Shown piece by piece: positions 45,764-53,012 of a stretch of 64,000 nt of DNA. The notes below the pieces were generated by a model. That model was given only the letters and a program-made list of their open reading frames with translations, was not told where the DNA came from and searched no databases. The translations under genes were made by a program, and so were the position numbers. Each line of letters starts with the position of its first letter. The first letter of the stretch is position 1. The DNA is from Deltaproteobacteria bacterium. GTDB lineage: Bacteria; Desulfobacterota; Syntrophorhabdia; Syntrophorhabdales; Syntrophorhabdaceae. Location: positions 62,001-126,000 of the forward strand of contig JAKLET010000001.1 of the NCBI GenBank assembly GCA_022711595.1, read 5' to 3'.

Positions 45764-46114
45764 CTAGATGGCGAATTCCGAAACCGGGTGCCCGTTGACC
45801 ACGTGCTCCACCACGATCTTTTTCGCCTTTTCAGCGCTAATGTTTCCATATACAACAGCAGGTTTCCCCTCTTCGAAGACCTCCACCATGGGCTCCTGGG
45901 AGGCAAGGCCTTTTTCGCCTGTCTGCGTCACGATAACATCCGTGAGATTCCGTTTTCCTACCTCTTCCACGAACGTTTTGAGCACGTCGCGCGCGCCGGC
46001 CGCGATGCCGCTCGTCCCCATACCCACGACAATCCTGATTCTTGCCTGTTTTTGCCTCAGTTCAACGTCTTTTTGCGCTTTTTCCCTGATTTTTTTGAGC
46101 TCTTCAAGATTCAT
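45764..46114 (-). CDS. Stand-alone thioredoxin-like (2Fe-2S ferredoxin-type) protein lacking all cysteines
   Basis: A 116-residue protein related to the N-terminal domain of HydB. A charged helix (LEELKKIREKAQKDVELRQKQARI) is followed by IRIVVGMGTSGIAAGARDVLKTFVEEV and VIVTQTGEKGLASQEPMVEVFEEGKPAVVYGNI. The places where relatives carry the four [2Fe-2S] Cys hold Ser, Ala, Glu and Ala/Ser, and the protein has no Cys. Stand-alone cysteine-bearing versions are common in HydABC operons. GGAGG seven bases before ATG supports the start. It may be a structural subunit of the set 2 enzyme, whose HydB shows the same loss. Confidence 0.85.
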   Translation of the reverse strand: MNLEELKKIREKAQKDVELRQKQARIRIVVGMGTSGIAAGARDVLKTFVEEVGKRNLTDVIVTQTGEKGLASQEPMVEVFEEGKPAVVYGNISAEKAKKIVVEHVVNGHPVSEFAI

Positions 46115-46152
46115 TTGTCGGCCTCCTTATGGTTATAACAATTTATATGAAA

Positions 46153-46683
46153 TCACATTTGCTCGTCAAGGTATTTGGTTAAAAAACCTATCACCTCCGG
46201 GTGATTAACAGGAACGTCCCCCAGTTCGTTCTTCAGCTCCTTCGTGGCCAGTAAAAAATCCTTTCCGTGAACGCGGTAGCGGAACGTGAAATCCACATCG
46301 GGATGACTGACTATGAGGACGAGGAAAGTGTCCTTTAGATTGCCCAGCGGCGGCAGGTCGGGATGGCCGGCATCAAAGACGGCCCTGATCAGGGTCCCCA
46401 TACCCCGCTCACTTTGAAGGGCAAAACTCCCGCCCGTAGTTTCCGCGGTACCCTTGAGCAGCGGAATGCCCAGACCCACCTTTCTTCCCGTCTTTGTGGA
46501 GAAAAAAGGGTCCTGGACCTTCTGCGCCGTTTCGCGATCCATTCCGACACCGTCATCAGAAATAGCAAGAGCAAGGGTGTTCGCACCCGGGTCCTTATCA
46601 ATGGTGACGGAAATGTTCTTTGCCTTTGCCGTAACAGAGTTCATAACGATATCCATTATATGGGAAGCAATATCCTCCATCAT
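46153..46683 (-). CDS. GHKL-type ATP-binding protein (histidine-kinase-like)
   Basis: About 176 residues. The HATPase core is clear: IMNSVTAKAKNISVTIDKDP (N box), ISDDGVGMD (G1) and KVGLGIPLLKG (G2), with no phospho-acceptor or sensor domain. C-terminal residues (FLVLIVSHPDVDFTFRYRVHGKDFLLATKEL) are specific to proteins of HydABC gene clusters. I start at the MMEDIASHI position because the upstream part of the frame overlaps the PHP gene. Its role is likely regulatory (binding or phosphorylating a partner) but unproven. Confidence 0.85.
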   Translation of the reverse strand: MMEDIASHIMDIVMNSVTAKAKNISVTIDKDPGANTLALAISDDGVGMDRETAQKVQDPFFSTKTGRKVGLGIPLLKGTAETTGGSFALQSERGMGTLIRAVFDAGHPDLPPLGNLKDTFLVLIVSHPDVDFTFRYRVHGKDFLLATKELKNELGDVPVNHPEVIGFLTKYLDEQM

Positions 46684-46711
46684 GACAATTTTTCTCTTTC
46701 CTTTTTTGCCA

Positions 46712-47452
46712 TCACGCCGGCCCCCCGGACATTCCGTCGCCCAGAAGTTTAAGGGCGCTTTCGATATTTTCACAATCAGGTCTCTCCAGCGTCAGGACCG
46801 TCCTCCTCCTGCCGATATCGTCGGGGTAATGGGCGTCGGAAAAGGTCACGAAAGGGACCTTCTTTCGCATGATCAGGGGTGAAAGATCGCCTGCCCGGTC
46901 AAGATTGCGCACTTCAAGGGCATCCAGCGGGATATCGGCCGGGATGAAGCCGAGCTGGCTTATGATGCTGAATGTGGGGCTGTCGACATGTGACGCGATC
47001 GCTATCCCCCCGTGGGACTTTATCCAACCGGTCGCCTCTTCGATTGATATCTGCGCGGAGTTGATAAGCAGCCTTTCCTCGAAACGTACGATCTCATCGT
47101 CGGGATCGACGACGACCTGGTCCCCGTAAAAATCGGCGTCGTTGGGAACGGGCGGCAGAAGACCGTACACCATGGTCTGCAGCGAAAACGCCGTATCGTA
47201 TTCATCAAAGATGGCGATAAGATGTATCTCCTCCCGGGTCTGCAGTTCCATGCCGGGAAGGACGACGAGCCCCGAGTTTGAGGCCGCCTCCCTGACGTAA
47301 GGAGCACATTCCGCCATGTTGTGGTCGGTGATGGCTATGATCTGCAACCCCGCTCCTTTTGCTTTCTCCACAATGACCCTCGGGGACATGTCCAGACTGC
47401 CGCAAGGCGATAAGGCTGTGTGTATATGAAGATCGCAGGCAAAATCTGGCAA
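46712..47452 (-). CDS. PHP-domain phosphoesterase
   Basis: A 246-residue PHP protein: DLHIHTALSPCG (motif 1), ITDHNMAECAPYV, VLPGMELQTREEIHLIA, IASHVDSPTF and FSDAHYPDDIG supply the His/Asp ligands of the trinuclear metal site. Relatives include TrpH-type 3'-5' phosphoesterases. PHP genes recur in HydABC clusters of anaerobes next to DRTGG and GHKL genes, which suggests a nucleotide- or phosphate-based regulatory job. The start is a TTG just after a GAGAGG site. Confidence 0.88.
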   Translation of the reverse strand: MPDFACDLHIHTALSPCGSLDMSPRVIVEKAKGAGLQIIAITDHNMAECAPYVREAASNSGLVVLPGMELQTREEIHLIAIFDEYDTAFSLQTMVYGLLPPVPNDADFYGDQVVVDPDDEIVRFEERLLINSAQISIEEATGWIKSHGGIAIASHVDSPTFSIISQLGFIPADIPLDALEVRNLDRAGDLSPLIMRKKVPFVTFSDAHYPDDIGRRRTVLTLERPDCENIESALKLLGDGMSGGPA

Positions 47453-47459
47453 ATCCTCT

Positions 47460-47798
47460 CTAACCTCTCATCAGCTGGTTGTAGATGAGGCCCGATAGTT
47501 CGAACGCCGATCTGCTGCCCCTCAAGATGGCAATGCCTTCATCCTTTGCCTTTTCGATAAAGCTTTCCTCGAGGTCCAGTTTTCGCGGGATGACAATGGC
47601 AGCAACATCTTTCAGCTTTGCCACTCCGAGTATATTCACGTGCCGCTGAATGGTGATCCATACGGCATCGTCGTCAATATTGGCGATCACGTCGGAGAGC
47701 AGGTCGGAGGTGTACCCTGATATCACTTGCCTGTCAAGGTTTATCCCCCCTGTGAGAACTTCAAGGTTAAGCGCGGCTGCAAGGTCACGAACGGTCAT
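47460..47798 (-). CDS. DRTGG-domain protein 1
   Basis: A 112-residue protein that is essentially one DRTGG domain (MTVRDLAAALNLEVLTGGINLDRQVISGYTSDLLSDVIANI, then VWITIQRHVNILGVAKLKDVAAIVIPR). DRTGG domains occur near CBS domains and may bind nucleotides. I start at the ATG at 47798, which has GGAGG five bases upstream. A second, divergent copy is the first gene of this operon (49732-50082), so the unit carries a pair that might dimerise. Confidence 0.88.
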   Translation of the reverse strand: MTVRDLAAALNLEVLTGGINLDRQVISGYTSDLLSDVIANIDDDAVWITIQRHVNILGVAKLKDVAAIVIPRKLDLEESFIEKAKDEGIAILRGSRSAFELSGLIYNQLMRG

Positions 47799-47882
47799 TT
47801 TTTCCTCCACCATATATATAATTGTTATATATACCGGGACCGGCACGGGTGCTTAAGACGCGCCGGCCCTTCCATTCTGGCG

Positions 47883-49238
47883 TCAGTGCTTGCTGTTTCC
47901 CGTTTTCTTCGAATTGTCGCTCATCGACGGAGGGACTATGCGGGCAAGATCGAGAATCTCCTCCGCCAGTATCTTCACCTTCTCGCGCAGCTTTATGACA
48001 CAGTCCGTTTCAAATGCAATCCCGCGGATTATATCTTCGGCAAGCGACCGGCAGCTTGGGGAACCGCAGGCCCCGCAATCAAGTCCTGGCAATTCGTTCG
48101 TTATATGATCGAGGCGCTCCATTTTCATGAGCGCACGGGAGACATCATCATCAAGGGTCATAATGGCTCTCGGTTCCACCGGTTCGGTGGAGGCGTAACG
48201 GTTTGACCGGTAGATCCTTTCGAGCTCCTTTTCGTCCAGATAGGCCTCTTTTGATCCGTAGCGCTTGATAAGGTCGCGAAGCCGTATACGCCCGACAAAT
48301 AGGTTCTGGATATTGAGCGGTCCTCCCACACAGCCCCCAGTACAGGCCTGAAGCTCAATAAAATCGACGTCTTTGAGCTCTCCCCGCTCTATCTCTTCAA
48401 GGAGGCTCATAACGTTGTGTATTCCGCTGACGGCAAGGGTGGTCCCCGCATCGATGTTCTTCGATTCCCCCGTCACGTATCCCCAGGCCATGCCGAGCTT
48501 CGTTGCCCGCTGCTGCTCGGGCCCGCCCCCGGCGAGGTGCCTGTCCCCGAGGTGCCTGATGATATCCTTATATATAAGATTGACCCCGATAACACCGTTG
48601 ACGGCGGAATGTTTCGTCGTCATTGGGTTTCTCATCTCGGTCACCTTTGCGGGACACGGCGAGATGAAGAAGGCGCCGATCTCTTCGTAGGGGATGCCGG
48701 TCTTGCGGGACGCCTCTTCCTTTGCGATGCGCGCCGCCACTTCCATGGGGGTCAGGAAAGGGGCCACCTGCTCCAGCAGGTCGGGGAATTTGATCTGCAT
48801 GAGCCGCAGAACAGCCGGACACGCAGAGGAAAAAATAGGCCGCTTACCTTTATATTCCTTCAGATACTCGTGGACAACATATCCCACGATCTCCGCGGCC
48901 AGCGCCACTTCAAAAACCTCGTTAAACCCGATGCCCGAAAAAGCGCCGAAGACATCCTCGATGTCCACCTGTTCTTTGAACTGGCCGAAAAACGACGGGG
49001 AGGGGAGGGCAATGTTGTATTTATATTCCGCAAGCTTCTCAAGGGTATCTGTTACCGCGATCTTGGCGTGGTTAGGGCATTCGCGGATACATTCACCGCA
49101 GTCGATGCAGCGCTCCTGAACGATCATCGCCTTCCCTTCGCGGACCCTTATGGCCTCCATAGGACAGCGTTTGATGCAGTTGGTACAACCCTTGCATTTT
49201 TCCGTGTCCAGCGTAACGGAGTGAAAGTAACGGCTCAT
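47883..49238 (-). CDS. Sensory-type [FeFe]-hydrogenase-like protein without PAS domain
   Basis: A 451-residue protein: N-terminal two-cluster ferredoxin (CKGCTNCIKRCPMEAI; CIDCGECIRECPNHAK), an H-cluster domain with L1 SSACPAV, L2 SPCPAKVTE and L3 ACTGGCVGG, then a [4Fe-4S] motif (LDCGACGSPSCRSLAEDI) and a short tail. The first Cys of the L1 pair, the usual proton relay, is Ala, as in the H2-sensing (HydS) group. Unlike HydS at 58116 it ends soon after the last cluster, with no PAS. It sits among anti-sigma-like, DRTGG and GHKL genes, so an H2 or redox sensor role is likelier than bulk catalysis. Confidence 0.88.
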   Translation of the reverse strand: MSRYFHSVTLDTEKCKGCTNCIKRCPMEAIRVREGKAMIVQERCIDCGECIRECPNHAKIAVTDTLEKLAEYKYNIALPSPSFFGQFKEQVDIEDVFGAFSGIGFNEVFEVALAAEIVGYVVHEYLKEYKGKRPIFSSACPAVLRLMQIKFPDLLEQVAPFLTPMEVAARIAKEEASRKTGIPYEEIGAFFISPCPAKVTEMRNPMTTKHSAVNGVIGVNLIYKDIIRHLGDRHLAGGGPEQQRATKLGMAWGYVTGESKNIDAGTTLAVSGIHNVMSLLEEIERGELKDVDFIELQACTGGCVGGPLNIQNLFVGRIRLRDLIKRYGSKEAYLDEKELERIYRSNRYASTEPVEPRAIMTLDDDVSRALMKMERLDHITNELPGLDCGACGSPSCRSLAEDIIRGIAFETDCVIKLREKVKILAEEILDLARIVPPSMSDNSKKTGNSKH

Positions 49239-49248
49239 TGGCTCCCTG

Positions 49249-49710
49249 TCAATCTGCCTTGTCCCGGTTCAAGAAGTACACTCTGGCGTCGAGGGTTGTC
49301 CCTACGCCCACCTTCGATTCTATCTTCAGTTCATCAGAACACTGTTTGATATTGGAAAGACCCATCCCGGCGCCGAACCCCATCTCCCGCACCTCGTAGG
49401 ATGCCGTCGAATACCCTTCCTTCATGGCAAGGTCAATATCCTCGATGCCGGCGCCCACATCCTCGGTACGTATGGAGATCGCCTCGGGGTCAACGTGAAC
49501 AAAAAGCATCCCTCGGGTCGCATGTATGGCAACGTTCATTGCGGCTTCATAGATTATGATGGCGATCCTTTTTATAACATCCTGTTTGAGTCCGAGCTGT
49601 TGAAGCGTTTTCTTCACTCTTGATGCACACTCGCCGGCGATAAAAAAATCCTTCTCGCCAATCTCGAATTCCAGAGTGATCTGTGGTGTATACTGTAAGC
49701 TGTCGACCAT
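49249..49710 (-). CDS. RsbW-like anti-sigma factor/serine kinase (GHKL ATPase)
   Basis: A 153-residue protein with the HATPase_c_2 pattern of RsbW/SpoIIAB: IAIIIYEAAMNVAIHATRG (N box), IRTEDVGAGIEDIDLAM and FGAGMGLSNIKQCSDELKIES. Such proteins bind sigma factors or phosphorylate STAS-type antagonists, with SpoIIE-type phosphatases reversing it. A SpoIIE-like phosphatase is encoded at 59833 in the other hydrogenase operon, so a split partner-switching system is possible; no STAS protein is seen in the window. Confidence 0.88.
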   Translation of the reverse strand: MVDSLQYTPQITLEFEIGEKDFFIAGECASRVKKTLQQLGLKQDVIKRIAIIIYEAAMNVAIHATRGMLFVHVDPEAISIRTEDVGAGIEDIDLAMKEGYSTASYEVREMGFGAGMGLSNIKQCSDELKIESKVGVGTTLDARVYFLNRDKAD

Positions 49711-49731
49711 GGTTAGATTCCGCTAACCGGG

Positions 49732-50082
49732 TTATTGCCTATCTCCTTTGATGCCCTTTTCATAAAGCCGGCCGCAGCAGTCGAATGTGAGAAGAGAGGT
49801 CGTGAGCATGGGGATATTGTTCTGCTCTCCGCTTTTGATGACTGACTGGTCAGGTTTTCTTCCGCCGACAAAAATGACGGCTTTCGCATCCATAACCTGC
49901 GCCGTATGGATGACATGGGCATTTGTGAGCGACGTGATAAGCAGTGAGTGGGGTTTTAAATAAAGGAGCATCTCGCTGATGAGATCGCAGGCGAAACAAA
50001 TCCTGACCTTACGTTCAAGGCATTCATCGTCTCCACAGAGAATTTCGGCATCAAGCAAATTCTGGATCTCTTTTAACGTCAT
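49732..50082 (-). CDS. DRTGG-domain protein 2
   Basis: A protein of about 116 residues: MTLKEIQNLLDAEILCGDDECLERKVRICFACDLISEMLLYL, then LITSLTNAHVIHTAQVMDAKAVIFVGGRKPD. Its start is placed at MTLKEI by alignment with DRTGG protein 1 (MTVRDL); a TTG at 50106 is an alternative. It is the first gene after the sigma70-like promoter at 50242-50270 and thus leads the 13-gene hydrogenase unit. Unlike copy 1 it has several Cys (CGDDEC, CFAC, CC). Confidence 0.85.
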   Translation of the reverse strand: MTLKEIQNLLDAEILCGDDECLERKVRICFACDLISEMLLYLKPHSLLITSLTNAHVIHTAQVMDAKAVIFVGGRKPDQSVIKSGEQNNIPMLTTSLLTFDCCGRLYEKGIKGDRQ

Positions 50083-50227
50083 GCCGGTCTCAAACCTTTC
50101 GAACAACCACCCCGGGGTTGATCAGATCCCTCTTCGCACTTTGATCTCGCACACAGTCAAAGACCACCCGGAAAGATCTTGACCATTATATTAACAAACA
50201 AGCGGATCAATTAAGCTGAGAATGTAC

Positions 50228-50241
50228 GAACACGCTTGTTC
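50228..50241. promoter_or_regulatory. Small palindrome at the transcription start of the hydrogenase unit
   Basis: GAACACGCTTGTTC: 5-base arms GAACA/TGTTC around CGCT, directly beside the -10 of the promoter at 50242-50270. A second AACAAGCG half lies at about 50197-50204. The position suits a repressor operator; the regulator is unknown. Confidence 0.4.
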
Positions 50242-50270
50242 AGTATAGTGCATTTTCTTATCGAAGTCAA
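50242..50270 (-). promoter_or_regulatory. Sigma70-like promoter of the 13-gene hydrogenase unit
   Basis: On the minus strand: TTGACT (50265-50270), exactly 17 bases, TATACT (50242-50247). The start would be near 50235, about 150 bases before the first gene. It is the best match in the spacer, and no terminator is seen between here and 36537. Confidence 0.65.
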
Positions 50271-50357
50271 AGATACAAAGAACAAAAATATGACATTTTA
50301 TTATTTTTTACTGGAAAACGTGGGGCGCCGGGAAACGGTGCGGATCTGTCCTGCTTT

Positions 50358-51902
50358 TCAGGGTTTCGATTTTCTCCCGAAGGGGATGCGGAGCTTTCTC
50401 ATGCGGTGACGAAGGGTTCCAGGATTCACACCGAGGAGTTCGGCCGCGCCGCCGGTACCTTCCACCCTTCCTCCCGTCATCTCCAGGATGCGCCGTATGT
50501 GATCCGCCTCAACGTCCTGAAGTGCAAGAGGCCCCTTATCCACATAGGATGCTGCGTTGCTTTTATCCGGGGCGCTGCCGGAAACACTGAGGATCCCGTC
50601 AAAATTCAAGGGGTTATCGGCGGAAAGGATAAGGGCCCTTTCCACGGCGTTCTCGACCTCACGCACGTTCCCCGGCCAGTTGTACGCCATGAGGGCATCG
50701 ATCGCACCCGGCGCAAGGGTCGGTATGTTATGGAGCACCATCTCCCGGGATTTCTTGCGGATAAAATGCTGTACCAGGGCCGGTATATCGTTCTTTCTCA
50801 CCCTCAGCGGAGGCACTTCTATGGGGAACACCTTTATACGGAAAAAGAGATCACCCCGGAAATCGCCCTCCTCCACCATCTTTTCGAGGTCCCGGTTGGT
50901 CGCCGAGATGATCCTGATATCGATCTTGACCGGCTCCGTGCCGCCCACCCTCTCTATTTCCTTTTCCTGGAGCACCCGAAGGAGCCTTACCTGGGCGTGG
51001 GGAGGAAGCTCGCTGATCTCATCGAGAAAGATGGTGCCGCCGTGGGCGCGTTCGAAACGTCCTCTTTTTCTCGCAAGGGCACCTGTGAAGGCCCCTTTTT
51101 CGTGACCAAAAAGTTCGCTGTCGATAAGCGACTCCGGTATTGCCCCGCAGTTCACCTTTACGAAAGGTCCGCTATAGCGCGGCGACAGGTTGTGTATGGC
51201 ATTGGCGATGACCTCCTTGCCGGTCCCCGTTTCGCCGACAAGCAGAACGGGGCTGGCGAGCGGCGCCACCTTCCTCACGCTCTCCATAACATTCCTGAGA
51301 CCGAAATCGGCCCCGACGATCTCAACGGTGTTCTTCCGCAGTTCATCTCTGAGGTAGCTGTTGTCATCAGCAAGAAGGTCCTTAAGATCGGTGACCTCGT
51401 GATGTCTGCGGCTGTTTGCCAGCGCAATCGCCGCCGGTTCATTAACAAGCGACCAAAGGCGGACGTGGTCTTCAGTGTACCGTCCGGCCCCCGCTGCCCT
51501 GACGCCGAAGGCGCCCACATATTTGCCGTCAATGATAAGCCTCCCAAGCATCATCGAACATTCGTCCCAGCCGAGATTCCGTGCGATCCTGCCGAGGATG
51601 GGATCGTCGAAGACATTTTCGGCGATACGGACCCGCGGCCGACGGTAAGCCTCTTCGATCTCCTGCCTGAGCTCCGGGGGCAGGTGCGTCTTATCCATCC
51701 TCGTGACTCCCCCGTTCTCGTTCGCCGTTGCAACCACATCAACGGTACCGATGGCAGGGTCATATATGATAAGGATCAGTTCGTCGGCAGGCATGATATT
51801 ACGGACATACAGAAAACACTGCCACAGGGCATTCTCGAGGTCGAGGGTCCCGCAGATCCTGAGGGTCATTTCACGAAAGAATTCATTCTCGTCGGCATTC
51901 AT
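50358..51902 (-). CDS. Sigma54-dependent transcriptional activator with GAF domain
   Basis: A 514-residue NtrC-family enhancer-binding protein. It has an N-terminal GAF-like sensor (about residues 1-190), a central AAA+ domain with VLLVGETGTGKEVIANAIH (Walker A), GHEKGAFTGAL (the GAFTGA loop that contacts sigma54) and GGTIFLDEISELP (Walker B), and a C-terminal Fis-type helix-turn-helix (IRRILEMTGGRVEGTGGAAELLGVNPGTLRHRMRKLRI). No receiver domain, so a small ligand or redox cue probably acts through GAF. I start at MNADENEF (51902); the longer frame to 52046 runs across the divergent promoter. A -24/-12 promoter lies next to it and another at 62914. Confidence 0.93.
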   Translation of the reverse strand: MNADENEFFREMTLRICGTLDLENALWQCFLYVRNIMPADELILIIYDPAIGTVDVVATANENGGVTRMDKTHLPPELRQEIEEAYRRPRVRIAENVFDDPILGRIARNLGWDECSMMLGRLIIDGKYVGAFGVRAAGAGRYTEDHVRLWSLVNEPAAIALANSRRHHEVTDLKDLLADDNSYLRDELRKNTVEIVGADFGLRNVMESVRKVAPLASPVLLVGETGTGKEVIANAIHNLSPRYSGPFVKVNCGAIPESLIDSELFGHEKGAFTGALARKRGRFERAHGGTIFLDEISELPPHAQVRLLRVLQEKEIERVGGTEPVKIDIRIISATNRDLEKMVEEGDFRGDLFFRIKVFPIEVPPLRVRKNDIPALVQHFIRKKSREMVLHNIPTLAPGAIDALMAYNWPGNVREVENAVERALILSADNPLNFDGILSVSGSAPDKSNAASYVDKGPLALQDVEADHIRRILEMTGGRVEGTGGAAELLGVNPGTLRHRMRKLRIPFGRKSKP

Positions 51903-51924
51903 CACCTGAAGTGGCCTCCTATAT

Positions 51925-51951
51925 CTATCATATACGATAGTATAAATTATA
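51925..51951 (-). promoter_or_regulatory. Probable activator-gene promoter and palindrome
   Basis: On the minus strand a TATAAT (51946-51951) lies right beside the upstream element at 51951-51996, with a palindrome CTATCATATACGATAG (51925-51940) just downstream. If the activator binds its element it would cover the -35 zone of its own gene, giving negative autoregulation. The -35 is poor. Confidence 0.4.
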
Positions 51952-51996
51952 ACTGACAAATATACCAGTACATTTCCGTCATATTTAACAGCAATT
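51951..51996. promoter_or_regulatory. Upstream activating element, copy 1
   Basis: A 46-base block that recurs at 62824-62869 with 42 identical bases. It contains the near-palindrome ACTGACAAATATACCAGT (51952-51969). It lies exactly 44 bases before the TGGCAC of a -24/-12 promoter, as does the second copy. The position and duplication fit an enhancer site for the neighbouring sigma54 activator. Confidence 0.75.
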
Positions 51997-52040
51997 CTGG
52001 CAAATATTTGTATCTTAATAATATCATTAACAGTTTTTTT

Positions 52041-52056
52041 TGGCACACTCTGTGCT
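52041..52056 (+). promoter_or_regulatory. Sigma54 (-24/-12) promoter 1
   Basis: TGGCACACTCTGTGCT: GG (52042-52043), ten bases, GC (54-55), the invariant sigma54 spacing. Transcription would start near 52067, about twelve bases before the ATG at 52079. Confidence 0.8.
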
Positions 52057-52078
52057 AAAGAAAAGACAAGAAAAAAAC

Positions 52079-52384
52079 ATGGAATGGATAGAGATCATAC
52101 GCCTGAGAACACAGCCCGATGTCGAGAAGCCAGTCATCGAATGGCTCAAGGGACTCGTCCAGAATATCAAGGACACCCCGGGGCTTAACGAGGCAAAGGT
52201 CTATTGTCATGCGGCGGTTCCCGGAGATGTCAGCTTTCACATCCGCTGGAACAAGCCTGAGGCAACCTTATCGGAAAGCGAGATCGGCCTGATGGTGGCT
52301 GAATCGCTCAATAAATACGGCATCCTCGACCACACAGTGTGGTTCATGCAGGGAAATAACGGCAAAAGCGCAGACCATAAATGA
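52079..52384 (+). CDS. Small protein under sigma54 control, unknown function
   Basis: A 101-residue soluble protein (MEWIEIIRLRTQPDVEKPVIEWLKGLVQNIKDTPGLNEAKVYCHAAVPGDVSFHIRW...). The alternation of strands and helices is compatible with a small ferredoxin-like alpha/beta-barrel of the ABM kind, but I do not recognise a family. The frame extends up to 52040, but the -24/-12 promoter lies in that extension, so the start must be at 52079; the ribosome site is weak (A-rich). It is the first gene read from sigma54 promoter 1 and so a direct target of the divergent activator. Confidence 0.75.
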   Translation: MEWIEIIRLRTQPDVEKPVIEWLKGLVQNIKDTPGLNEAKVYCHAAVPGDVSFHIRWNKPEATLSESEIGLMVAESLNKYGILDHTVWFMQGNNGKSADHK

Positions 52385-52509
52385 AGAGAACAGTGATTGA
52401 GAGAACATATGCTGCAGCTGAAATATCTTCAATATTTACGGAAAGAAAGGCAAGAGAAACGAAAAACCTTCTTTTCCTTTTATATAATGTGAGTGAGGGG
52501 ACGTAACGA

Positions 52510-52752
52510 ATGACCAGATTGCTCTTGAACACGCTAATTTTCTCGCTGCTGCTCATATTGTTTGCCTCCCTGGGAGTAAACGGGGTCATGACCTCTATTC
52601 CCTCTGATTCTGAACTGTCCCACTCCCAATCCTACAGCGGCTTCGCCCCTCTCCTACCGGCAAAACATCCCACCGTTGCCGGCAAGGATCCCAACTCGTG
52701 CGCCCTATGTTGCGTCCCCAACTCACAAATATTTTTTGCAATATTGACCTGA
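52510..52752 (+). CDS. Possible small exported protein
   Basis: An 80-residue frame with a convincing N-terminal hydrophobic segment (LLLNTLIFSLLLILFASLGVNGV) and a Ser/Pro-rich remainder that ends with Cys residues (SCALCCVPNSQ). A GAGGGGA sequence lies about nine bases before the ATG. No family is recognised, and length is near what chance gives, so this is tentative. If real it ends just before the terminator at 52798 and may belong to the sigma54-controlled transcript. Confidence 0.35.
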   Translation: MTRLLLNTLIFSLLLILFASLGVNGVMTSIPSDSELSHSQSYSGFAPLLPAKHPTVAGKDPNSCALCCVPNSQIFFAILT

Positions 52753-52797
52753 ACACAGCTTCACGATACCATCACCCCCCTTATATGTTTTTGCACA

Positions 52798-52832
52798 GCC
52801 CCCGGCGCCTCCCGGGGGCAACCCCTTTTTAA
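52798..52832 (+). terminator. Intrinsic terminator
   Basis: Stem GCCCCCGG/CCGGGGGC (52798-52805 with 52812-52819), six-base loop, then AACCCCTTTTT. It ends the sigma54-driven unit and separates it from rex. Confidence 0.75.
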
Positions 52833-52947
52833 AGACCGTTCCACGTTCAAAGTTCCATGTTCAAAGTTTAAAAACTTTCTTTGCCCCATCTGTGATAATT
52901 GATTCTTTTTCTTTTCCGTGGAACATGGAACGTTTTTAAAAAAAATC

Positions 52948-52976
52948 TTGACTCATTAAGGAGTATTAGATATATT
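52948..52976 (+). promoter_or_regulatory. rex: Sigma70 promoter of the rex-hyd operon
   Basis: TTGACT (52948-52953), exactly 17 bases, TATATT (52971-52976). The start would be near 52983, 50 bases before the rex ATG. Confidence 0.7.
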
Positions 52977-52994
52977 TTTATCGATATAAGATTA

Positions 52995-53012
52995 TAGATA
53001 GTATTTTATCTA
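52995..53012. promoter_or_regulatory. Palindrome in the rex leader
   Basis: TAGATAGTATTTTATCTA: perfect 6-base arms (TAGATA/TATCTA) with six bases between, 18 bases in all, at about +13 to +30 of the predicted transcript. It has the size of a Rex operator but not the TTGTTAA/TTAACAA or TTGTGA/TCACAA sequence usually reported for Rex. Confidence 0.4.

Noticed and set aside
50190-50205. TTAACAA half-site considered as a Rex operator
   Set aside because: Only one half of the TTGTTAA/TTAACAA palindrome is present and it lies downstream of the promoter, so it is too weak to claim.
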